NCBI RefSeq assembly: GCF_010183535.1 | Contig: NC_071332.1 | Location: forward strand, 17,422,001 to 17,486,000 | Length of the DNA stretch: 64,000 nt | Direction of reading: 5' to 3' | From: Caenorhabditis remanei | Taxonomy: Eukaryota > Nematoda > Chromadorea > Rhabditida > Rhabditidae | Shown here: positions 35,049 to 46,975 of the stretch, piece after piece | Numbering within the stretch: the first letter of the stretch is position 1 | Layout of the letters: each line of letters starts with the position of its first letter | Program-made: the position numbers and the translations under genes | Notes under the pieces: model-generated | Seen by the model: only the letters and a program-made list of their open reading frames with translations | The model's database searches: none | What the model was told of the DNA's origin: nothing

Positions 35049-38000
35049 ATGGAGGAAGAGCTCAAATGCACAATATGTGCGCGTTTCTTCGACGACCCTA
35101 TCATCCTCACCTGCGGACACAGTTTGTGCAGAATGTGCGCGCTAAAGGCGCACCAGCCATCCACGTCATCCGGAATATCATCACCGAGACCATCGACACC
35201 TGGTATACTGTCACAGGTTTTTAGCTCGGCAACGAGCTCACCGATCTCACCGCAAAGTGCTGGTAGTAGTAGTGGTAAGTGGGGTAGTGGGTTTTTTGGT
35301 TCTAATAAGAAAGAGGGGATGACACCATATGTCATCTGGAGTAGTGGGGGGGAGGTCAAATCGAATTGAGTAATCCAATTTCGGCGAGTAGACATACCGA
35401 CAAAAGAAAAAGTAATTGAATGAAAGTAATAATTTGTTTTTTGTATTGCAGGAGCATCTGACACGATGTCCCTATGTGTTTCGGACGGTGGTGATCATGA
35501 GAGTGACAAGTTGTCGGTCGTATCGGAGACCGATTCGGGAGTCGTCGGGTGTGGAAGGAGTGAGTTTTTTTTTGAAAATTTGAAAAATTGGAAGAAAAAA
35601 TAATTGTACCATGGAGCGCGATTGTACAAAATCAAAAATGTATATGCTTGGGAAGCTGTCATTAGATTTTTGGTACAACCGAAACGAGCCATAGGGCCAG
35701 GGTGCGAACGTTAGACAGCCTGGCGCCAGAAAAAATTTGGTCAGTGTACATTGTCACTGTATATTTGTCAGTGTACATTGTCAGTGTATTTTTGTCAGTG
35801 TATTTTTGTCAGTGTATTTTTGTCAGTGTACATTGTCAGTGTACATTGTCAGTGTCACTGTACAAAATTTTGGCAAAGTAACCCTCATTCTGGAACTGTT
35901 ATCAGAATTTTCTAAGTGAACAACTGGATGAGATAAAGGTTTTCAATTTCCAACCCCAAAAATTTAACCGCTTCAAACTTTTTGGTTTACTCAAAATTAG
36001 AAAAACTGGTTTCACTACTAAAGTTGCTTATTTCCAGCCAGCCGCCCATCAAGCATCATCGGTCCCCCTCTCTCCCGCCTTCACAGTATCCTTACCCCCT
36101 CTACAAGCGGTGTCCAACTTATCTGCAATTCCTGTCAAAAACCTTCCTACTACTGTGATGAAAACTCGATCGTTAGTGCGCCCACCAACCTGGCCATGCA
36201 AAATGTGATCCGGAGGTACCTGGCATCTCACCCAAATATCAAAGCGGGAACATCAGCACCGCCTGTTGAGGAGACCCCCTCCTCGAGTACTTCACCACAA
36301 TGCCAACTTTGCGAGGGTACCGGGAAAGGAGCGGCGAATGTGTTTTGTGAGCAATGTGATATCTATTACTGTACTCCGTGCCAGGTGGCATTGCACCCAG
36401 CGAGGGGACCGTTGGCGAAGCATACGTTGATACCGGCTAGTGATCCGGGCAGGAAGTGAGTTTTTTTATTTAAGGCGTAGGCGCCAGGGTGTCTGTCATG
36501 TCTGTTAGACTTAGACCGCCTGGCGCTCGAATAAATTTGTCAGTGTACATTGTCAGTGTAACCTTATACACTTATTCCAGAAAATCCAGCACCCTCACCA
36601 CGAACAACGCCTCCGCCACCGCCCGTGATTTGTTACGTTGCGTCACCCACCCTGGGGAGGGATTAACAATGTATTGTCTTCCGTGCAAGGTGCCTGTATG
36701 CTCCAGATGTCTTCAAGTGGGTTTTATAGGTATCAACCGAGTAATAAAACAAAATAATTTTAGGACCTTCGACACGCCAATCACGATGTGCAGAGTCTGC
36801 CGATCGCTTGCAAAGGACACAAGGTGAGTGATTTGTCAATCATTGAAGGGGGAGGTTACCGCATCTGAAGACTTTGTCCTTCATCAAAAATCTGCGCCCG
36901 CCATCTATCTAAATACCGTACTTATTATTCATAAATGGTCGGGGAGGATCTACTGGTATTCAGGGAAGGGCTAATGACCTACCAGTAGAATAGGAGATGG
37001 GGGGAGGGGGCTTTCGAAATCGACAAAGCGAATTAATCGGGGGAGAAGGCGTTCACTTGGAAATTGCCCTATGCAAAGTTTTGACAAAATGTTTATTCAG
37101 TGTTTATGACCTTCCGGGGATAGTGGGGAATACATAACTGGAGGGGTTTAGATTTTGTCAGTGTAAATTGTCATTGTATATGGTCATTGTTATATAGTCA
37201 CTGTACCTTCCCAGAAAAAAAAAACGGGCGGTACCAAAAAGCCCGACTCATACATATTTCCACACCTTGACACCTGCTAGATGATGACGTGGCAACAACC
37301 GCGGGATACCTATAACATGTGTTGCCACGTCATCGACTTAGGCTTAGGCTTACCCAAGTTCTAGACTCGACCCGTAAGTCTGACCGGGACCTATTCACCC
37401 CGAGGGTCTAAAACTTTACTATTTTCACTTTTGTCTATTTTACACCCTCTAATCCTCCTCCTCCCCCTTCTTAGTTTTTACTTTTTATAATTGTGTAAGA
37501 AGATGTGTGTGCATCTTCTTCTCTTCTCCTTAAGAAAAAGCAACAACAAAAAGTAGTAAGAAAACATGGGCGGTCTCTTTTTCCTTCTATGGGGACTTCT
37601 TCTCTGTCACACACAAGATTGATGGAAAAGCACTTAATGGGTGGACTTGGCGGGGAACTTTGTACAAACTTGTATTTTGTATACTTTCTGTGGATGCAAG
37701 GGACGTATGATACCTTATGATAATATTGTCACTAATTAACAGATTTAATTACCCTACTCTGTTATCAGTAACTTTTGGAGTGGATGAACAACACAAATAT
37801 TTGAAATAGTAAGAATGTTGAATAGTGTAAAAGAATCTAGATTTCTGATATTTGATATTCCTACTTCCACAAGAACGCGATAATGATGAGGTGAAATTGG
37901 AGATCTTATGAATAAGAGGGGGACCAGCAAGAGGATACGACCGGGGACACACGTTCCAGGAAGCTAATGGGTGATGATGGGTTATGTAATCCGTCTGGAA

Positions 38001-41000
38001 GGGTGGTCAAATTTCGGGGTTAGACAGAAATGGGGTACAGAGGGCTCGGGGGTGCCAAGACTTTTTTTAAAAATTTCTAAATTTGGTCAGTGTAACTTTT
38101 TTGGTCAGTGTACCATCTTTTGGTCATTGTTCCATTTTTTGGTCACTGTAACTTTTTTTTGGTCAGTGTACAATTTTTTGGTCAGTGTACCATTTTTTTG
38201 TAAGTGTACCATTTTTTGTCAGTGTAACTTTTCATACCGGAAGTGATCGTATCACCACCGATTAAACCTTGTTAACCTTTCCCTTTCCCCTGTGACCCCC
38301 TGTACACAATACACATTTGCTTAATGTGCAATAAAAAAGTTGCGCTCTCTCTTTCTATTCATCTCAAAGAGTGTGTTGCATTCTCAAAAGAGACACCGCC
38401 CGTCTTTCTCAAAGAGTCGAGACTTTACGATGTGTAACTTGTAGTAGTACAATTTGTCGAGGTCCCCCCCCCCCCCCATATCACCTGAGTGTCTTTATAC
38501 CTGTGAGTAAAGAGGGAACATGTGTCAACCACTTTTTGTACCGCCCGATCCAGTGGAGAGGATTAGCACCTGTGTGTGGTGGTTGGCTCTCGGTCCCCCA
38601 CACTCATTCTTCCAATCCCATAAATCATATCTCGAGTGCAATTACCCCCAGAAACCACCCTTCTGGAGCACCTCAATTCTCCGGAAAAGCTAATTTATGA
38701 GAGGAGTTTTGTGGTAAATCGAGGAGAGGACCTTTCCCCCCGCAGATTTATGATTTTGAGGGAAGAGGTGAATTTAAAGTGAAACAGACATTGATCAAAA
38801 ATGAAAAGTGGTGGTGGAAAAAAGGTAGAGGGTTGGCATTTATTAGGGAGGGGAAATTGGGGTTGGGAATGTAACAAATTCCAGGGCTAAATTTTTGTAA
38901 CTGACCACATTTTTCGGCAATTCGTGCGTGTAGCGCAAAATCCAAAAGCAAAAAAATTTGAGCTCCCAACTTCAAGTGACTATTTCTCGGTGTGGGAAGG
39001 GTCACACAAAAAAATGGTCTACAACAAAAATAGAGAGCTGGAATAGCGCTATAATATGGTGTAAAATTCAAAAGTGTTGGACCAAAATTGATGTCAGGGC
39101 AGACGAATAAAGTTTTAGAAAAAAATGGTTACAATGACCAAAATGGTTACAATGACCAAAATGGTTACAATGACCAAAATGGTTACAGTGACCAAAATAG
39201 TTACACTGGCGAAAATGGGACAATGACCAAAATTATTACAATGACCAAAATGGTTACAATGACCAAAATGGTTACACTGACCAAAATGGTTACAATGACC
39301 AAAATGGCTACAATGACCAAAATTGTTACAATGACCAAAATGGTTACAATGACCAAAATGGTTACACTGACCAAAATGGCTACAATGACCAAAATGGTTA
39401 CAATGACCAAAATGGCTACAATGACCAAAATTGTTACAATGACCAAAATGGTTACAATGACCAAAATGGTTACACTGACCAAAATTTCTACAATGACTAA
39501 AATAGTTACAGTGACCTAAATAGTTACAGTGATCATAGTGTCTATAATTACCACAATGGTTACAATGAAACCAATTTTTATCCAACCTAACCCATTTCTG
39601 CAACCGCGCTCTATCGAACCAACTTTCCCGATATGTTTAACAAGGCTCCAACTTATTTACTCACTCTGCTATTGTTATCCCTATCGAATAGCAACAAATT
39701 GAGGACTTATTGTCATTGATACTCTCCCCTAATATGTTATGTATGCTTCTCTCTCCGATTACTTTCACTAGTTGGCAATACAAGAAAAAGGGGACCACGA
39801 GTAGTGTACGAACATTTGTCATTTGTTTTCAAACAATCATTTGATCCATCTCGTGGTACCACTGGTGGGACTCTTTTGACTTCTCTCATGAAAAAAAAAG
39901 ATTCGAGGAACTCGGGGGGGGGGCAAGGTTGTAAATAAACACGTAGTACAGCAGCAGGAGAGAGGGATACGGGTGATACTTACACACGGCTGTCAATTAC
40001 ATGGGAACACGAGGAGCGGAATTTTTGAGAAATGCGAAAAAGATTGGTATGGGGACTGGCAGGACAAAAAATGAAAAAGTGGGAAAAATGAGCCAACAAT
40101 TGCAGAATTTTGGAGGTTTTCTGAAAAAAATTGAATTTTTTTTGAAAACTTTGGCGAAAACTTCGAAAAGCGCCTAAAATCCTGTGAATTCCCGTTTTAA
40201 TGAAAATTCCTGTTTTTCTGTCTGGCGCGCCTTTGACGCGTCGAAAAAACTTATGACATCACAATTCCAATCTCTTGCCATACAGCCCTTGTTTTCCGGA
40301 ATTTCCACATCTGGCGCGCCTTTGACGCGCTCGAAACGTTAAAAGTTTTAGCTGGCGCGCCTTCGAAAAACCCTTTAGTATCTCACATCCTCTACGCGTT
40401 CCGTCCTAGATGCAGAATTTGTCCTGTCTGGCGCACCTTTGACGCGCTTGAAAATTGAAAAGCCCGTTTATTCCATACTTGTCAAGGCCCGGCTTCAAAA
40501 AAATAGCCAATTTTTTCAAAATTTTTTTTTTGACATTTTTCAATCTTATATCGAAAATATGAACATATTTGAAGGTTTCTCAGAATTTTTTTCTAATTCT
40601 GGATCGTAGTCGAAAATTTGACTTTTTGCAAAATAATTCAAAAAATTCGAAAAAAATTGAATCCTGAATTTTGCCGCCAAAATCCGGGCCTTGACAGGTA
40701 TGGTCCAAACCCATTCACAACCCCTAACCTACTGTAGACTCCATCCCCCCTGGATACCCATCCTAATCCCTTACAATACCAATTTGCCCTCTTCAATCAG
40801 TCTTCTTAATCCCCATGTCTCTTGACAGTAGAGAGTCGGCACCTTCTTTTTCTTATTGTTTACCCAAGATCCTCTCCTCTATTCCCCCTCTTCATTTTAT
40901 TACATAATACAGTTATTATTCCTTCCAACGCCTTCTGTCACTCCTTCCTAATCCGTAAACCATTGGACATATTAGAAAATTGCGCAACATGAGAAGGGAC

Positions 41001-44000
41001 CAGCAGGAGACACAGCTGACAATTTTATAATTTTCCAATTTATCATCGAGGTGTCATGACGGAGGAGCGGAAGGGCTCAGAGCCATGCAAGAAACGAAAA
41101 TTGGTGTCCCCCCCCCCTCGATCTAATCGCTCAAAATCTGCTTTTCCCTGACAATTTGATGGATGAGCTATGGATATAATGAATCACTTTGAGGGGAAAT
41201 TTTTATTTTTGAAACTTAGGGATTTTTAAATTTTCAACCGCGGCAAAGGAGTCCCAGACTATAATCCTTTAGAAGAAATTCTGAAGAACCATCGAAAATT
41301 GTTCACATTTTCAATGAAAAATTGAAAAATGTCAAAAAATTTGAAAAAATTTAGTTCATTTTTTCGAAGGCGGCCTTGACAAGTATGGAACGGACGGAGT
41401 ACTCTTCAATTTTTCAGGCGCGTCAAAGGCGCGCCAGACAGGACAAATTGGGATCATCTGAACTTATGGAGGATGTGAGATACTGAAGAGTTTTCCGAAT
41501 GCATCAAAGGAACGCCAGCCAGAATTTTTAACGTTTTGAGCGCGTCAACGGCGCGCCAGTCAAATGAACTTCGGGAAACAAGGACTGTAGAGCAAGAGAT
41601 TGGGATCGTGGTCAATTATTTTCTCGACGCGTCACCAGACAGACAAAAACAGGATTTTTCATTAGAACGGGATTTCACAGGATTTTAGGCGCTTTTCGAA
41701 TTTTTCTCAAAGTTTTCAAAAAGTACAATTTCTCTGAAAACGTCCAAAATTCTGCAAATTTTGTGTTCATTTGCCCATTTCTTGCCGGTTTTTCTTGAAG
41801 TTTTATGGTATATCAAGTCTATGATCTCAGCTTTACAGCATTTGTTTTATCTAGTAGATCAAAAAATATGTCCAAAAAAAGATGTCCCTCCCGCAAAAAG
41901 AAGAAGACAATGACATCAATCACTCCGTCGCGAGAGAGACAATCCAGGAGAAGTGTGTGTTGGACAAAATGTACACCATTTTTCCGGACACTACATAATT
42001 TATGCACGGAGGGGGACGGGTGAAGAGTGGACGTGTGTGTACTAAGGGGTTTTTTGGCAGGGATGAACTTTTTTAGGGAGACTTGGGGGGATGGAGATGA
42101 TTTGGAGCTGTCTTGGTCTACGAGTTGATTAAAATTTATACTAAAATTTTAGAAAAATTCCAGGGCTACATTTTTGTAGTTGACCACATTTTTGTGCAAT
42201 TCGTACCTACAGAGATATAACGCAAAATCCCACAGAAAAGTTCAAGCGACCATTACTCCTGGGGGAAAGAGTCACACAAAAAAGTGGTACATTACAAAAA
42301 TAGAGAGCAGGAATAGCACTATATTATGGTATAAGGTTCAAAACTTTTGGATCAAAATTGATGTCAGGACAGGCGTTTAAAATTTAGAAAAAAAAATTTA
42401 GAAAAAAATGTTACACTGACAAAAATGTTACAATGACCAAGCACTACTACACTGACAAGTTTTTGTCTAAAAATTTGTCAATTTCTACTGTTTCTATCAT
42501 TATTTTTACTTAGTAAAACATCTAAACCCAAATTATAAAGAAATTCCGAAATTTATTTTTTTCGAAAAAAAGTTACACTGACCAAAATTTTACAGTGACG
42601 AAACCAAAACGCTTTTATCTTTGCCAATTTCAACTTTTTTGTAGAAAAAAGAATGTGAGAACAGTGTTTTAATCTTCGTAATTCCAGCTTTTTTACCATA
42701 CTAATCATATCCCAATCATAAAAGCAACAGGGTCCTAGTGAAAATTTTTTCGAAAAAAGGTACACTGACCAAACCAAAGCTCTTGCCAATTTCAACATTT
42801 TTCCAAATTCAAAATCAGACTCAGAATCTCCATATTTTCAGTTGTTTGCTAGCAATCGCGCCCCACCGAACTTATACCCTTATCCTAAAAAAGCAACCGG
42901 GTGCCAGTGAACATTTTTCGAAATAAAAGTTACACTGACCAAAACTATCTCAAGATTTTGCAATATCAGCTTTATCCTAGCAATCTCGCCCCACCGAACA
43001 TATGTATGTAACACTCCGGAAGTACTATCCCCCTCCTTCCCCTTTTATTACAAAGATTTCATTTCCACATTTCGACACCCTCCGCCTCGTCTCCGCAATC
43101 CCATCCTAATTCAATTTAGACAAGAAGAGGCGCGAAGTTCTGTCTTCCTGTTGCTTCATCATCCCCATCCTAAATTAGGCTAATTTGGGTGTAAGGAAAG
43201 AACTTTCATCATCCATGAAACACATCCATGAATTCTAAATTTAGTGGGGAGGGGGGGGAGGAGGGGAAAGCAGATGTTGGGGGTGAAAAATGAAAAAGAG
43301 ACAACGGAATAATTTTCCAATTAGTCTTCCAGTCTAGTTCTAATTAATTGTAATGACAACCTAATTAATTTCCAGACGGAACTATCCACCACCCTACAAC
43401 AACTATCCGAAAAAGCCAAGACTGCAACAGAAGAAATCGGGCGGCTCAAAGGACTTCATGACGTCATCAAGAATAACTGCAATGATTTCAAGTCATCTGT
43501 ATGTATACAAATCGACCAGCTCATTGAGCAACTTCAAATGAGAAAAGAAAAGCTGATGCAGCATGTCGAGGAGCAGGCGGATAATAAGCGGCGGATTTTG
43601 AAGTCACAGATTGTGAGGTGCACTGGAAAGTTGACGAAGACGTCGGCGTTGATTCAGTTTTGTATTGAGGCGTTAAAGGAGCCAGATCCGACGGTTTATA
43701 TGCAGGTTTGTCTTTCAAGAATTTGTTTAAATGTTTAAAATTATAATTTTGACTGAAAAAAACCGAAAAATTCGAAAATATGATTTTTTCGGAGGAAAAC
43801 ATTTTGAATTTGTATGAATTTGTATGTATGATGGACCCCCAGAAACCCGTTTTTGAGTACAAAATTTGAAAACATTTTAGAAAAAAATCAAGGCTGTGAT
43901 AAAAAATTTTCGGATAGTTTTCGAAATTGCAGTTCAAAAAATTTTGGTAATTTTTTTCCTTAATTTTTTTCTAATTTTGCACTTAAAATACATACAATTT

Positions 44001-46689
44001 TCAAACAAACCCAAGATTTTCGCTTCCGAAAAACTCATTTTTTAGACAGTCTTCTCGAAGTTTTCGTCTCGAAGTTATGTTTTCTCTAGCGTACATTTTT
44101 GACTATTTTTACAAAATCACCTTAAACGAAATTTTCCATTTTCCAGATCTCCAACGCTCTTCTCCACCGCTCGACTTCTCTCGAATTTCTGTGGCACAAA
44201 GAGATGCGAACGAAACCTGAAATCGACTCGGATTTCGTGCTCAACCTCGACACCAAACATCTACAGTACACCATTCAGACACTTGACTTTGCACAGTTGA
44301 AAGGTAATTTCATTCATTTAATTTTGATCTACATACTAAACAATAGTTTTAACCTATTATAACACTCCCTTAATCATTTATAGCTGGCCGTAGAGGCACT
44401 GGATTCAAAGGCGATCCGTCGAGAGGTAGATCAAAATTAATATTGATCAGTGATTTGTGATAGTTCCTTTTTTTATTGTGACCGTGAAGCACCATCACCA
44501 TATGCATATTTGCACCCCAGAGAATCATCACACCTTTAGTTTTGCCAGCATTTTTTCACTATTTTTTCAGTATTTCAATAGAAAATTTGCAGTTCCTTCG
44601 GCTCCAATGTTTGAGACCTCTGAGTGCTCTGCTGAAAATAATTCGGTTACTGTAGTCTGGCGACCGCGGAATGATGGAAGTGCTGTGGATGGATTTGCGC
44701 TGGAAATCGATACGGGAAGGGATGACGGGAATTTTAAGGTGGGTTGAAAAGTTGAAAATTTTGAAAAATTTTCACCAAAAATAGTCAAAAACCTATGTAA
44801 GCTAATGAAAATATAGTAAAAATTCAACTTTTGCAAAAAAAAAACAAAAAAAATTGCAAAAAGTTCAAACCTTAAAATGTTTGTACTGAAACCCAGGCCG
44901 ACCGGGCCGATGAAAAAACTCCATTGGGTCCGGCCGACCCGTTGCAAATCTGGAAATTTCGAGCCCGTTTTTGAACTCGGTTAAAATCTAAATGAACCAA
45001 ATTACACAAATTTTTGCAAATTTCACTCAAAATTGTTGTAACTTGCTTCATTTTGATGGTAGATCAAATCTGAATACAGAGTTAGAATCCTCGTAATTTC
45101 ATCTTTTCAACAATTTTAAAATTGCCTAGTTATAGTAAATTATACGTCTGGGTAGTAGTTTAAAACATGAAAATTTGAATTCTGTACATTTTTCACACTT
45201 TCTGTGACAAAACTAGTTGTAACTCGGTTCAATTTTGCCGTATATCAAAATTAAATACAGATTCAGAATCCTCATGACATCAGCTTTTCAGTCATATAAC
45301 ATTTGTCTTAGTGTGCAATGCATAGTCAAACTCAACCAGTGTGCGGAGGTTTACGTCGTAAATCGACACTAGAAGCGCATAGTTGGCAAGATTATGCTTA
45401 TTTTGACTGTCTCAAAATTGACGGCTTTGCTAAAAAATTATACGGCTAGAAAGCTAAAAACATGAGGATTCAGATTCTTTTTTTCGATTTGTTGTAGGGC
45501 TAAATTGGGCTGAGTTACACTAGTCACTAGCCTGACCAACATGTTTTCTTTAGACAATTTTTGAGCAGAGTTCGTAAATTCCATTGAAATTCCATTTTTC
45601 AGGAAGTCTACTCGGGCCCTGACACCATCTGCACCATCGACGGTCTCCACTTCAACACTGTCTACGCCGCCCGTGTGAAGTCCTACAACTCTGCCGGGGA
45701 AAGTGAATACAGTGAATCGATTTGCCTCCAGACCGCCCAAGTCGCCTGGTTCCAACTGACCAAGTCGCCATCCCAACGGGACATGATACTATCCAATGAG
45801 TGTGCCACGTTGAATGGAAGCACTTTGGAGTATCGGACGATACTTGGGTCTATCGGGTTCTCGAAAGGAGTCCACTACTGGGAGGTCACGGTAGATCGTC
45901 ACGATGGTAACGCGGATATTGTAGTAGGCGTGGCTCAGCCAGCAATAAATCGGAATGCAATGCTCGGGAAGGATCTCCACGGATGGTCGATGTATGTAGA
46001 TCACGAGAGATCTTGGTACCTTCACAATGAAACACATCACAATAGGATAGCTGGCGGGATCACGAGAGGTAATTTTGGATCTGGGAGCTGAAAATAAATT
46101 TTTAATTTTTTAATTTGTAGGATCGGTGATCGGTGTGAAGCTGGACTGTAATCGAGGCGTCATGGAGTTTACGATAAACGATAGGAAGCGGGTGTATCAA
46201 GGGGATACGGTGGCTTTTACGTGAGTTTTGGGGGTCTGGGGTCTGGCATGTGGGGTCAGAATAGGGTGTATTTGAAAACAGGAAAATTGACAAAACTAGT
46301 CGTAACTCGGTTCAATTTGGTCATCGATAAAAATTAAATATTGATTCAGAATCCTCATGACATTAGCTTTTCATTTATATGCCATTTGTCTTAAAGCACT
46401 GAAACGGTGTGTGTAGATTTACGCCGTAAATTGACACCAGTAGCTCGCAGGATTATGCTTATTTTGACTGTCTCAAAGTTGACGGTTATGCAAGAAACTT
46501 ATACGGCTAGAAAGCTGAAAACATGAGGAATCAGATTCTGTTTTCAAATTTATTGTAGGGCTAAATTATCATTGACCAATTTTCAGAAACATGCCCCGCG
46601 GTCTCTATTACCCGGCCTTCTCCGTCAACGCCAATGCATCCATCACTGTCCATACGGGTCTCTCGTGTCCACCGTCACCAAATGACTAA
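35049..46689 (+). CDS. madd-2: TRIM9-family E3 ubiquitin ligase (MADD-2)
   Basis: Twelve exons join in frame: 35049-35274, 35452-35559, 36038-36455, 36581-36716, 36764-36823, 43376-43705, 44147-44303, 44384-44425, 44593-44738, 45603-46068, 46121-46220 and 46587-46689. They give 763 residues. The RING is split by a Ser-rich loop as in TRIM9 ([21 protein letters not shown], then [11 protein letters not shown] near 146). B-box 1 starts at about 200 ([19 protein letters not shown]) and B-box 2 at about 271 ([13 protein letters not shown]). A coiled coil (about 317-426), COS region, FN3 (from about 493) and SPRY domain (about 600-763, [11 protein letters not shown]) follow. The order and many residues match human TRIM9. 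In worms MADD-2 works with the netrin receptor UNC-40 in axon and muscle-arm guidance. A TTTCCAG lies 3 bases before the start. AATAAA is at 46838. The 6.5 kb fifth intron is full of repeats. Confidence 0.95.
35737..35870 (+). repeat. GTCAGTGTACATT array in madd-2 intron 2
   Basis: Short units of TTGTCAGTGTACA and TTTTTGTCAGTGTA repeat about nine times. Single copies recur at 36538-36562 and 37157-37203 in later introns. They share the CAGTGTA core with the 18-base arrays at 38.1 and 39.1 kb. Confidence 0.8.
38092..38230 (+). repeat. TTTTTTGGTCAGTGTAAC array (forward) in madd-2 intron 5
   Basis: About eight degenerate units of TTTTTTGGTCAGTGTAC. This is the complement of the larger array at 39121-39535, 0.9 kb downstream in the same intron, so the transcript could pair the two. 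Confidence 0.85.
38884..39120 (+). repeat. Direct duplicate module, copy 1
   Basis: Runs from GGGCTAAATTTTTGTAACTG through AGAGAGCTGGAATAGCGCTA and CCAAAATTGATGTCAGG to the start of the 18-base array. It corresponds in order and orientation to 42162-42410. Confidence 0.8.
39121..39535 (+). repeat. 18-base minisatellite GGTTACAATGACCAAAAT, about 23 units
   Basis: Units alternate AATGACC and CTGACC forms, with GGTTAC, GGCTAC and TTGTTAC variants. There seems to be a higher-order repeat of several units. Because 18 is a multiple of 3, open frames run through it on both strands, but these are not genes. It lies in madd-2 intron 5. Confidence 0.97.
40080..41785. mobile_element. Foldback element with ~0.5 kb inverted arms in madd-2 intron 5
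   Basis: Left arm about 40080-40618 and right arm about 41257-41785 are reverse complements along their whole length. Matching pairs include GCAGAATTTTGGA with TCCAAAATTCTGC, CGAAAAGCGCCTAAAATCCTG with CAGGATTTTAGGCGCTTTTCG, and four TGGCGCGCCTTTGACGCG-type units with their complements. The ~640-base spacer has no coding capacity that I recognise. Confidence 0.88.
42162..42445 (+). repeat. Direct duplicate module, copy 2
   Basis: Copy of 38884-39120 in the same orientation: GGGCTACATTTTTGTAGTTG, AGAGAGCAGGAATAGCACTA, CAAAATTGATGTCAGGACAGG. It ends in only two or three TTACAATGACC-like units, where copy 1 has about 23. Confidence 0.8.
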
Positions 46690-46837
46690 AGAATTAATTT
46701 GACACCTACCATAAACTTTCATCAATCATGTCCTCCTCTTCCCCTAAGAAATTGAAACTTATCACCGGTAATATCTTTATTTTTGTTTATTTTTTGGTAT
46801 TCTCATACTTTGTATGTTCCAGCAAGATCTTGTGCTG

Positions 46838-46843
46838 AATAAA
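46838..46843 (+). terminator. madd-2: madd-2 polyadenylation signal
   Basis: AATAAA about 150 bases past the stop codon, within the spacer before the convergent membrane-protein gene. Confidence 0.75.
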
Positions 46844-46975
46844 CGTTTTTGATATTTTTTGACGTTTTGGGGTAGGGTGTCGCTGCATATACATATATTA
46901 GTGACATTCTCTTATCGGTGGGAGCATTGATTGTTCAATGAATCATGAATTCAATGAAACATAATTTATCATCAA

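Noticed and set aside
39088..39603. Long overlapping ORFs on both strands (repeated NGYNDQ, MTKMVT, HFGHCN peptides)
   Set aside because: They arise because an 18-base tandem repeat has no stop in several frames. The region lies in a madd-2 intron and shows no gene signals.
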